From: Bradyrhizobium sp. AUGA SZCCT0176
Lineage (GTDB): Bacteria; Pseudomonadota; Alphaproteobacteria; Rhizobiales; Xanthobacteraceae
DNA: 64,000 nucleotides
Direction of reading: 5' to 3'
NCBI RefSeq assembly: GCF_018130145.1
Contig: NZ_JAFCMB010000005.1
Span: 420,114 to 484,113, forward strand
Each line of letters starts with the position of its first letter. Positions within the stretch are counted from its first letter, which is position 1. Shown here one piece after another: positions 43,687-50,666 of this stretch. The translations under genes and the position numbers were made by a program. Under the pieces are notes generated by a model. The model made no database searches. It was not told the DNA's origin and saw only the letters and a program-made list of their open reading frames with translations.

Positions 43687-44891
43687 AATCTGAGCTGCCG
43701 CGCCGGGTCGCTATCACGATCGGCGCGCTGCTCATCTTCCGGCTCGGCAGTCATGTCCCGCTTGCGGGCCTCTCGCCACAGATGCAGGCCGGCCTGCTGC
43801 TTTCATCGGACGCTGCCGCCCGCATTTCGATTTTCGCGCTCTTCATCATTCCCTATCTGAGTGTCGCGATCGTCATGCAGCTTGTCGCTGTGGTGTGGGG
43901 CAGGCTGAGCGCGCTCGAACGATCGGGTGAGGCCGGCCGCCGCAAGATTGCCCGCTTCACGCTGATCCTGACGCTGCTGCTTGCGACATTCCAGGCCTTC
44001 GGCGTCGCGTCCGGTCTTCAGGACGTTCCCGGCCTCGTCACCGAGCCCGGCGCCTGGTTCCTGCTGTCGGCCACTGCAACGATGGTGGGTGGCGTGTTCT
44101 TCCTGGTCTGGCTCAGCGAACAAATCACCCGCCACGGGATCGGCAACGGTCTCGCGCTGCTTCTGTTCGTCGGCATCATAGTTTCGCTTCCGGCAGATAT
44201 TTCCGCCACCTTCCAACTGCTGGGACAGGGGGCGATCTCCGGCAGCGTTCTGCTGCTGCTGGCCATCCTCGCGGTCGTGGGCGTCGCTGTCATCGTCCTC
44301 GTCGAAGGCGCGCGGCGGAACGTGCCGGTGCAATATGCCGCGCGCCAGGCGGGAACACGCCTGCTTCCCGCGCGCTCCTCGGTGCTGCCGATCAAGATCA
44401 ACAGCGCCGGGTTCCTGATCCCGGCCACCGTGACGCCGTGGATATTCTATCTTCCGCTGGTGCTTGCGACCCTGGCCTTCGGCCAGACACCGACGCTCGC
44501 CGCCGCCTACGACCACATCCAGTTCGCCCGGCCGGTCCACATGATCCTCGGATCCATTGCGGTCTTCGTGCTGGCTTTCATCTATACCGCCTATGTGCTT
44601 GATCCCGCGCGCATCGCCGAGGTCTTGCACAAGCGGGGCGGCGCGATTACAGACGTGGCGCCGGGCGAACCCACCGCCGACCATCTCGATCGCGTCGTGA
44701 CGTTGACGACCTTCATCGGAGCCGTCTACCTCGTGGCCGTGTCGCTGATTCCGGAAGCCCTGGTGGCTTACGGTGAGCTGCCCTTTCTTTTTGGTGGTGG
44801 GTCGGCGCTGATTGTGGTTTGCACTATCCTTGATATCAAAACGCAGGTGCGCGGGCATTCGCTCACCAAGCCGGGGGGCGAATTGTCATGA
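43683..44891 (+). CDS. Second SecY-like protein (plug-less SecY paralog)
   Basis: A 402-residue polytopic membrane protein clearly homologous to SecY along its length. Shared segments include GALLIFRLGSHVPLAG (TM1), IFALFIIPYLSVAIVMQ (TM2), LERSGEAGRRK (first cytosolic loop), SEQITRHGIGNGLALL (TM4-5) and ARQAGTRLLPARSSVLPIKIN (C4 loop to TM7). It departs from canonical SecY at functional sites. About 23 N-terminal residues are missing. Thirteen residues are missing where the plug lies (20 residues from AGL to IFAL, against 33). Arg357 of the C5 loop is Ala326 (DVAPGEP). The basic C-tail is replaced by KPGGELS. It overlaps secY and adk by 4 bases each (ATGA), so it is cotranslated with both. 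Its role is unknown. Confidence 0.93.
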   Translation: MKSELPRRVAITIGALLIFRLGSHVPLAGLSPQMQAGLLLSSDAAARISIFALFIIPYLSVAIVMQLVAVVWGRLSALERSGEAGRRKIARFTLILTLLLATFQAFGVASGLQDVPGLVTEPGAWFLLSATATMVGGVFFLVWLSEQITRHGIGNGLALLLFVGIIVSLPADISATFQLLGQGAISGSVLLLLAILAVVGVAVIVLVEGARRNVPVQYAARQAGTRLLPARSSVLPIKINSAGFLIPATVTPWIFYLPLVLATLAFGQTPTLAAAYDHIQFARPVHMILGSIAVFVLAFIYTAYVLDPARIAEVLHKRGGAITDVAPGEPTADHLDRVVTLTTFIGAVYLVAVSLIPEALVAYGELPFLFGGGSALIVVCTILDIKTQVRGHSLTKPGGELS

Positions 44892-45760
44892 GATTGATCC
44901 TTTTGGGGCCGCCGGGTGCGGGCAAGGGGACCCAGGCGCAACGGCTGGTCCACAAACACGAACTGATCCAGCTCTCCACCGGCGAGATGTTGCGCGCTGC
45001 GGTGGCCGCGCAGACGCCGATCGGCTTGCAGGCCAAGGACATCATGGCGAGCGGGTCGCTGGTGCCGGATGAAATCGTGATCGGCATCATCTCCGACCGC
45101 CTCGACCAGCCCGACATGAAGAACGGTTTCATCCTCGACGGCTTTCCGCGCACGGTGCCGCAGGCCGCCGCCCTCGATGAGCTGCTGAAGAAGAAGCACA
45201 TCAAGCTCGACGCCGTGATCGAACTGCGCGTCAACGAGAGCGCGCTGCTCGACCGCGTCGAGAGTCGCGTCGCCGAGATGCGGGCGAGGGGCGAGGAGGT
45301 GCGAATCGACGACACTCCGGAGGTGCTGTCGAAGCGGCTGGCGAGCTACCGGACCCTGACCGAGCCGCTGATTCACTACTATTCGGAGCGGCGGAAGCTG
45401 CTCACGGTCGATGGCATGATGACCATCGAGCACGTCACCCGGGAAATTAACCGGATCCTGTCCGCGATCGGCGCGGTGGAACCCAAAGCTTCTGCGAAGG
45501 CAGCTGCACCGGCCAAACAGGCCAAGGCAGGCGCCAGGAAGACCGCCAGGCCCGCGGGCAAAAAAGCTGCCAAATCCGCCGGGAAAGCCGCCAAATCCGC
45601 TCCAAAGGCCGCCAAAACGGCCTCCAAAGGGGCAAAAAAGGCCAAAAAGGCGACCAAGAAAACTGCCAAGAAAACGGGCAAGAAAACGGCCAAAAAGGCG
45701 GTCAAAAAGCCCGCCAAGAAGGCCGTGAAAAAGGTCACGAAAAAGCGAGCTAAACGATAG
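44888..45760 (+). CDS. adk: Adenylate kinase with a histone-H1-like C-terminal tail
   Basis: A 290-residue protein. Residues 1-196 are a short-LID adenylate kinase: P-loop GPPGAGKGT at 7-15, AMP-binding STGEMLR at 30-36, DGFPRT at 84-89, and a LID reduced to about 10 residues (RARGEEVRIDD) in place of the long, often zinc-binding LID. It interconverts ATP, AMP and ADP. Residues 197-290 are almost only Lys and Ala with some Thr, Ser, Gly and Pro, resembling histone H1 tails and the AlgP/HU-like tails of some bacteria. The tail uses AAA for Lys much more than neighbouring genes. Start codon overlaps the SecY-like gene by 4 bases. Confidence 0.93.
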   Translation: MRLILLGPPGAGKGTQAQRLVHKHELIQLSTGEMLRAAVAAQTPIGLQAKDIMASGSLVPDEIVIGIISDRLDQPDMKNGFILDGFPRTVPQAAALDELLKKKHIKLDAVIELRVNESALLDRVESRVAEMRARGEEVRIDDTPEVLSKRLASYRTLTEPLIHYYSERRKLLTVDGMMTIEHVTREINRILSAIGAVEPKASAKAAAPAKQAKAGARKTARPAGKKAAKSAGKAAKSAPKAAKTASKGAKKAKKATKKTAKKTGKKTAKKAVKKPAKKAVKKVTKKRAKR

Positions 45761-45766
45761 AGACGG

Positions 45767-45796
45767 TTGACGAAACCGAGTTGAATCCTTTAATAA
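45767..45796 (+). promoter_or_regulatory. Candidate promoter of the alpha operon (rpsM-rpsK-rpoA-rplQ)
   Basis: TTGACG (45767-45772) and TAATAA (45791-45796) are separated by 18 bases (17 if the -10 is read TTAATA at 45790). It is just past the adk stop and about 150 bases before rpsM, where the spc and alpha operons are separate transcription units in many bacteria. Confidence 0.55.
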
Positions 45797-45944
45797 GCCC
45801 CGCATCCAAGTCGGATAGTTTCAGACGATGCCGGGCCCCAAAGAATCTGAGGGGACGGGCGTCGTGTTCGCGTTTGCGGACACCTGCCCGAGTTAGCAAG
45901 AACATAGCCCGGTCCGCGAGGGATCGGTGACAGGAGAGAAGTCC

Positions 45945-46313
45945 GTGGCCCGTATTGCCGGCGTGAATATCCCGACCAACAAGCGCGTCTTGATCGCGCT
46001 CCAGTACATCCATGGCATCGGCCAGAAGAACGCGGCCGAGATCATCGAGAAGGTGAAGATTCCCGCCGAGCGCCGCGTCAGCCAGCTCAGCGACCAGGAA
46101 GTTCTGCAGATCCGCGAAGTCATCGACCGCGACTATCTGGTCGAGGGCGATCTTCGTCGTGAAGTCGGCATCAACATCAAGCGTCTGATGGACCTCGGCT
46201 GCTATCGCGGTCTGCGTCATCGCCGCGGCCTGCCGGTGCGTGGCCAGCGCACCCACACCAATGCGCGCACGCGCAAGGGCCCGGCCAAGTCGATTGCCGG
46301 CAAGAAGAAATAA
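45945..46313 (+). CDS. rpsM: 30S ribosomal protein S13
   Basis: A 122-residue uS13. It starts at GTG 45945 (VARIAGVNIPTNKR), with AGGAGAG about nine bases upstream. An ATG at 45927 in the same frame would add six atypical residues. The HTH-like core IALQYIHGIGQKNA and the C-terminal RGLPVRGQRTHTNARTRKG, which reaches the subunit interface and the P-site tRNA, are present. Confidence 0.97.
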   Translation: MARIAGVNIPTNKRVLIALQYIHGIGQKNAAEIIEKVKIPAERRVSQLSDQEVLQIREVIDRDYLVEGDLRREVGINIKRLMDLGCYRGLRHRRGLPVRGQRTHTNARTRKGPAKSIAGKKK

Positions 46314-46434
46314 GCTCGCGAACAGCTGACGCGAGGCGGCGAATTTCCATTCGCTCCTCACCGTCTGCTTTTCGCGTTTTAGGTGTAGCCGCTGGCACTA
46401 CGGCGGCGTTTGAGATCACAGGAAAGGTTTTGGA

Positions 46435-46824
46435 ATGGGCAAGGAAGCCACCCGCATACGTCGCCGCGAACGCAAGAACATCGCCTCCGGCATCGCGCAT
46501 GTGAATTCGTCGTTCAACAACACGACCATCACCATCACCGACGCGCAGGGCAACACCATTGCCTGGTCGTCGGCCGGCACGATGGGCTTCAAGGGTTCGC
46601 GCAAGTCGACCCCCTATGCCGCGCAGGTCGCGGCCGAAGACGTTTCCAAGAAGGCGCAGGAACACGGCATGCGCACGCTGGAAGTGGAAGTTGCGGGCCC
46701 CGGTTCGGGCCGTGAGTCGGCGCTTCGCGCGCTGCAGGCGGCGGGCTTCACCGTCACATCGATTCGCGACGTGACGACAATCCCGCACAATGGTTGCCGT
46801 CCGCGCAAGCGTCGGCGCGTTTGA
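46435..46824 (+). CDS. rpsK: 30S ribosomal protein S11
   Basis: A 129-residue uS11, with AHVNSSFNNTTITITDAQGN and the C-terminal PHNGCRPRKRRRV. It lies on the 30S platform near the exit-site mRNA. 121 bases after rpsM. The spacer holds a GCGAGG/CGCTCCTCA-like inverted sequence but no terminator. Confidence 0.98.
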   Translation: MGKEATRIRRRERKNIASGIAHVNSSFNNTTITITDAQGNTIAWSSAGTMGFKGSRKSTPYAAQVAAEDVSKKAQEHGMRTLEVEVAGPGSGRESALRALQAAGFTVTSIRDVTTIPHNGCRPRKRRRV

Positions 46825-46942
46825 TTTTTTGGTCGCGGGCGGATTTATCCGCCGCGCGATTGCCTTGGAATTTCGACAGCCGCGGGCTGATCCGCGATCT
46901 CCAACGTCAGTTGCGGGCACGACTGGCCCAAAGGACTGACAC

Positions 46943-47974
46943 ATGGGTGACACAGTGACGATCCAGAAAAATTGGCAAGAACTTATCCGACCGAACAAGC
47001 TGCAGGTAACACCGGGCACCGATGCGGCCCGGTTTGCGACCGTTGTCGCAGAACCCCTCGAGCGCGGCTTCGGCCAGACCCTCGGTAACGCGCTGCGCCG
47101 CATCCTGCTGTCGTCGCTGCAGGGTGCCGCGGTGCAGTCGGTGCACATCGACGGCGTGCTGCACGAGTTCTCCTCGATCGCGGGCGTTCGCGAGGACGTC
47201 ACCGACATCGTGCTCAACATCAAGGACATCTCGATCAAGATGCAGGGCGAAGGCCCCAAGCGCATGGTCGTGAAGAAGCAGGGCCCGGGCGTCGTCACCG
47301 CCGGCGACATCCAGACCGTCGGCGACGTCGTTGTGCTCAATCCCGACCTGCAGATCTGCACGCTGGACGAGGGCGCTGAAATCCGCATGGAATTCACGGT
47401 CGCTGCCGGCAAGGGCTATGTCGCCGCCGAGCGTAACCGTCCGGAAGACGCGCCGATCGGCCTGATCCCGGTCGACAGCCTGTTCTCGCCGGTCCGCAAG
47501 GTCTCCTACAAGGTCGAGAACACCCGCGAGGGCCAGATCCTCGACTACGACAAGCTGACCATGACGATCGAAACCAATGGTGCGATCACGCCGGAAGACT
47601 CGGTGGCCTATGCCGCCCGCATCCTGCAGGATCAGCTCAACGTGTTCGTGAACTTCGAAGAGCCGCGCAAGGAAGTGGCGCAGGAGATCATCCCCGATCT
47701 CGCGTTCAACCCGGCGTTCCTCAAGAAGGTCGACGAACTGGAGTTGTCGGTGCGTTCGGCAAATTGCCTGAAGAACGACAACATCGTCTACATCGGCGAC
47801 CTCGTGCAGAAGTCGGAAGCGGAAATGCTCCGTACCCCGAACTTCGGCCGCAAGTCGCTGAACGAGATCAAGGAAGTGCTGGCCCAGATGGGTCTGCATC
47901 TCGGCATGGAAGTGCCGGGCTGGCCGCCGGAGAACATCGACGAGCTCGCCAAGCGCTTCGAAGACCACTATTGA
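46943..47974 (+). CDS. rpoA: DNA-directed RNA polymerase subunit alpha
   Basis: A 343-residue RpoA. The N-terminal dimerisation domain runs to about residue 235, with FGQTLGNALRRILLSSLQGAA. A linker follows, and the C-terminal domain at about 255-330 (ELSVRSANCLKNDNIVYIGDL, then RTPNFGRKSLNEIKEVL) binds UP elements and activators. It is in the standard alpha operon order. Confidence 0.99.
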   Translation: MGDTVTIQKNWQELIRPNKLQVTPGTDAARFATVVAEPLERGFGQTLGNALRRILLSSLQGAAVQSVHIDGVLHEFSSIAGVREDVTDIVLNIKDISIKMQGEGPKRMVVKKQGPGVVTAGDIQTVGDVVVLNPDLQICTLDEGAEIRMEFTVAAGKGYVAAERNRPEDAPIGLIPVDSLFSPVRKVSYKVENTREGQILDYDKLTMTIETNGAITPEDSVAYAARILQDQLNVFVNFEEPRKEVAQEIIPDLAFNPAFLKKVDELELSVRSANCLKNDNIVYIGDLVQKSEAEMLRTPNFGRKSLNEIKEVLAQMGLHLGMEVPGWPPENIDELAKRFEDHY

Positions 47975-48098
47975 TTTAGCAATGACCGCGATGGCCGGGC
48001 GAAAGCGCGGCCATTGCATTTTGGGCGAACGCAGGCGGCCCACCTGAGCAACAAGTCCGACGAACCGTCGCGACAGAATAAGTATTGAGGAATTCAAC

Positions 48099-48515
48099 AT
48101 GCGTCACGGCAAGGTTCACCGGAAGCTCAACCGCACCGCCGAGCATCGCAAAGCGATGTTCGCCAACATGTGCGCGGCGCTGATCAAGCACGAGCAGATC
48201 GTCACCACATTGCCCAAGGCCAAGGAATTGCGCCCGATCGTCGAGAAGCTCGTCACGCTCGGCAAGAAGGGGGGGCTCGCCATGCGCCGCCAGGCGATCT
48301 CCGAAATGCGCGACAAGGACCAGGTTCGCAAGCTGTTCGACGTGCTGGCGTCCCGCTACAAGGACCGCCAGGGCGGCTATACCCGCATCATCAAGGCCGG
48401 CTTCCGCTATGGCGATAACGCCCCGATGGCCGTGATCGAATTCGTCGACCGCGACGTCGACGCCAAGGGCAAGGACTCCGGCCCGGTGCAGGAAAAGTCC
48501 GCCGAAGCGGCGTAA
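48099..48515 (+). CDS. rplQ: 50S ribosomal protein L17
   Basis: A 138-residue bL17, starting MRHGKVHRKLNRTAEHR, with ALIKHEQIVTTLPKAKELRP. A short acidic C-terminal extension of about 18 residues goes beyond the E. coli protein. Last gene of the ribosomal block, followed by a strong terminator. Confidence 0.98.
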   Translation: MRHGKVHRKLNRTAEHRKAMFANMCAALIKHEQIVTTLPKAKELRPIVEKLVTLGKKGGLAMRRQAISEMRDKDQVRKLFDVLASRYKDRQGGYTRIIKAGFRYGDNAPMAVIEFVDRDVDAKGKDSGPVQEKSAEAA

Positions 48516-48536
48516 GGTTTTCCGAAATCAGTTTCC

Positions 48537-48564
48537 AAAAGCGGCGCTTCGGCGCCGCTTTTTT
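48537..48564 (+). terminator. Rho-independent terminator after rplQ
   Basis: AAAAGCGGCGC (48537-48547) and GCGCCGCTTTT (48552-48562) form a perfect 11-bp stem closed by a TTCG tetraloop, followed by TT. It ends the rpsL-rplQ block. Confidence 0.93.
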
Positions 48565-48621
48565 ATTGGAGCAGCACTTCGTAGGGTGGGGAAAAGGGTG
48601 GCCTCACCGGAGCATTGCAGA

Positions 48622-49077
48622 ATGAGCGTCGCGGAACTGCGGATTACGTACAGGCCGGATGATGACGGAACCGGCCAAATCATCGCGACGGCGCAATCAG
48701 GTGCGTTCTCCGCGCAAGGATCAGCGTGGATTGGTCCTGACCAAGTGAAGCACACCTTTGTCGCCAGCCTTCGAGCTTTCCCGTTGACGTCACCGAACCC
48801 GCCGACGATCGAAGGCGGCTTCTGGAGCGGGGACGGCACTCTCGACCAATGCCATCTCAGAATCACCATCAAGCCCTACAACTCCCGGGGAACGCTTCTT
48901 GTGTGCGTCGACCTTGCCTCGGAGTCCTCGAGAAGAACGCCTGACGCCGACGTGCAGAACTGCGCCACGATCCGCTTCCTGGCGGAATATGCGGCTGTCG
49001 GCGGATTTGCTGACCAGCTCGAGAGGGCCCTCTACTGCGAAAGCGAGGAAGCTATCCTGAAAGGGTTCACGAACTGA
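48622..49077 (+). CDS. Hypothetical protein
   Basis: A 151-residue acidic soluble protein I do not recognise. It starts at ATG 48622 with GGAG about ten bases upstream. A GTG at 48586 in frame is less likely because it lies right after the terminator. It has beta-rich predicted character (LRITYRPDDDGTG, then CHLRITIKPYNSRGTLLVCVDLA) and no signal peptide or membrane helix. Followed by the SDR gene on the same strand after 65 bases. Confidence 0.65.
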   Translation: MSVAELRITYRPDDDGTGQIIATAQSGAFSAQGSAWIGPDQVKHTFVASLRAFPLTSPNPPTIEGGFWSGDGTLDQCHLRITIKPYNSRGTLLVCVDLASESSRRTPDADVQNCATIRFLAEYAAVGGFADQLERALYCESEEAILKGFTN

Positions 49078-49142
49078 AGAGAACGATTGCGGCCGCGCCC
49101 GCCGCTTCCGATATCTCCATCATCAATGAAGGGAGATATCCA

Positions 49143-49937
49143 GTGAACATCGATCTTTTGGGAAGAACCGCGCTGGTCACGGGCTCGACCGCCGGCATCG
49201 GACACGCCATCGCCAAGGGCCTCGCCGCGACCGGCGCCAGCGTGGTCGTCAATGGACGCTCGCAAGCCAAGGTTGACGCCGCGTCAGGGGCAATCACCAA
49301 GGCCGTGCCCGGCGCCAAGGTCCGCGGCGTTGCCGCCGATGTCTCGACCGCTGCGGGATGCAAGGCGCTGCTGGCCGCGCTGCCCAGCGTCGACATCCTG
49401 ATCAACAATGCCGGGATATTCGAGCCCAAGGGCTTCTTCGATATTTCCGACGAGGACTGGAGCCGCTTCTACGAGGTCAATGTGATGTCGGGCGTGCGGC
49501 TGTCGCGCGCCTACATGCCCGGCATGTTGACGCGCAATTGGGGCCGCATCGTTTTCATCTCCTCGGAATCCGGGCTGAACATTCCAAAGGAGATGATCCA
49601 TTACGGGATGACCAAGACCGCGCAGCTCGCGGTCGCGCGGGGCCTTGCGGAACTGACCCGCGGCACCGCGGTGACGGTCAATTCGGTCTTGCCGGGGCCG
49701 ACGATGTCGGAGGGCGTCGAGACCTTCGTCAGGGATCTGGCCAAGCAGAATGGCCAGTCGGTGGAAGAGGCGGCTTCCAGCTTCGTGAAACAGCATCGCC
49801 CGACCTCGCTGCTGCAGCGCTTTGCCAGCGTTCAGGAGATCGCCAACATGGTGGTCTATGTCAGCTCGAAGGAAGCCTCCGCCACCAACGGCGCCGCGCT
49901 CCGTGTCGAAGGCGGGATCGTGCAAACCATCGCGTGA
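49143..49937 (+). CDS. SDR family oxidoreductase
   Basis: A 264-residue classical SDR. It has TGSTAGIG at residues 13-20, NNAG at 88-91, Ser140/141, Tyr154 and Lys158. Arg39 after beta-2 (VVNGRS) favours NADP(H). It starts at GTG 49143 with AAGGGAG seven bases before. The substrate is unknown. It ends at a two-way terminator shared with the next, convergent gene. Confidence 0.92.
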   Translation: MNIDLLGRTALVTGSTAGIGHAIAKGLAATGASVVVNGRSQAKVDAASGAITKAVPGAKVRGVAADVSTAAGCKALLAALPSVDILINNAGIFEPKGFFDISDEDWSRFYEVNVMSGVRLSRAYMPGMLTRNWGRIVFISSESGLNIPKEMIHYGMTKTAQLAVARGLAELTRGTAVTVNSVLPGPTMSEGVETFVRDLAKQNGQSVEEAASSFVKQHRPTSLLQRFASVQEIANMVVYVSSKEASATNGAALRVEGGIVQTIA

Positions 49938-50001
49938 GGCGGTGCCGGCGTGTGTGCACGGCGCGGCGTCGCATATCCGACTAACGCGAACTGCCTAAGA
50001 C

Positions 50002-50033
50002 AAAAAGGGCCGCCATTTCGCGCGGCCCTTTTT
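50002..50033. terminator. Bidirectional terminator
   Basis: AAAAAGGGCCGC (50002-50013) and GCGGCCCTTTTT (50022-50033) form a perfect 12-bp stem with an 8-base loop. The A-run on one side and T-run on the other let it serve both the SDR gene (+) and the GY-rich protein gene (-), whose stop is eight bases away. Confidence 0.9.
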
Positions 50034-50040
50034 AGTGCAA

Positions 50041-50442
50041 CTACCAGCGGCGGTAGTAGGCGCGATGGTACCGCGGACCGTAGAAGCGCGGACCGTAGGC
50101 GTAGACCGGACGATATACGCGGCGAACATAGGGGCCACCATAGTAGCCGCCGTAGTAGCCCGGTGCGTAACCACCATAATAGGCGGGCGCGTACCCGCCG
50201 CCGTAATAGGCTGGCGCGTAGCCGCCGCCATAATACCCGTAGCCTGGGCCGTACCCGTAGCCCGGACCGTAGGCGTAAGCGTTCGACGCAATTCCGCCGA
50301 TCACCGCTCCCGCCAGCAGTCCGCCAGCGATCCCCGGGAAAAATCCGCCGCCGCGCCAGCGCGCTTCCGCGGGCGAGGGTGCCGCGATCGCCGTCAGGCC
50401 GAGGACGGCCGCAAGTGCCAGGATCAAAGGTGCTTTCCTCAT
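50041..50442 (-). CDS. Secreted Gly/Tyr-rich protein
   Basis: A 133-residue protein with a Sec signal peptide (hydrophobic segment at 4-22, cleavage after AEA near 27). A Gly/Ala-rich hydrophobic stretch follows at about 33-52 (GIAGGLLAGAVIGGIASNA, glycine-zipper-like). Then come Tyr/Gly/Pro repeats of YGPGYGY and YYGGGYAPA type up to residue 100, and a basic Arg/Tyr end. Such proteins are common and usually of unknown function in Rhizobiales. The envelope location is inferred from the signal peptide. It has a GGAGTG-type ribosome-binding site upstream. Confidence 0.82.
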   Translation of the reverse strand: MRKAPLILALAAVLGLTAIAAPSPAEARWRGGGFFPGIAGGLLAGAVIGGIASNAYAYGPGYGYGPGYGYYGGGYAPAYYGGGYAPAYYGGYAPGYYGGYYGGPYVRRVYRPVYAYGPRFYGPRYHRAYYRRW

Positions 50443-50666
50443 GGAACACTCCTTTCCGCAAATCCGTAAAGCAGACGCTCAATAAACACATTCAAGTGAA
50501 GTTCGTTGCACGCGGCAAGCGGCCGGACGGCCGGGCGGCAGATTTAATATTCATGAACGGGGGTTCAGGCGGCTTTCAGTGCCGCCGTCGCAAGGCACAT
50601 GGAGCGCCGGCTGATGTTTGTGGAGGGGGTGGCGCCGGCGTGAATGCGCCCGCGACGCCTGCATCC

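Noticed and set aside
43683..44891. Second SecY-like gene as a decayed pseudogene of secY
   Set aside because: The frame is intact over 402 codons, transmembrane segments are preserved and both ends are coupled by ATGA overlaps, so decay is unlikely. Loss of individual functional sites looks like specialisation.
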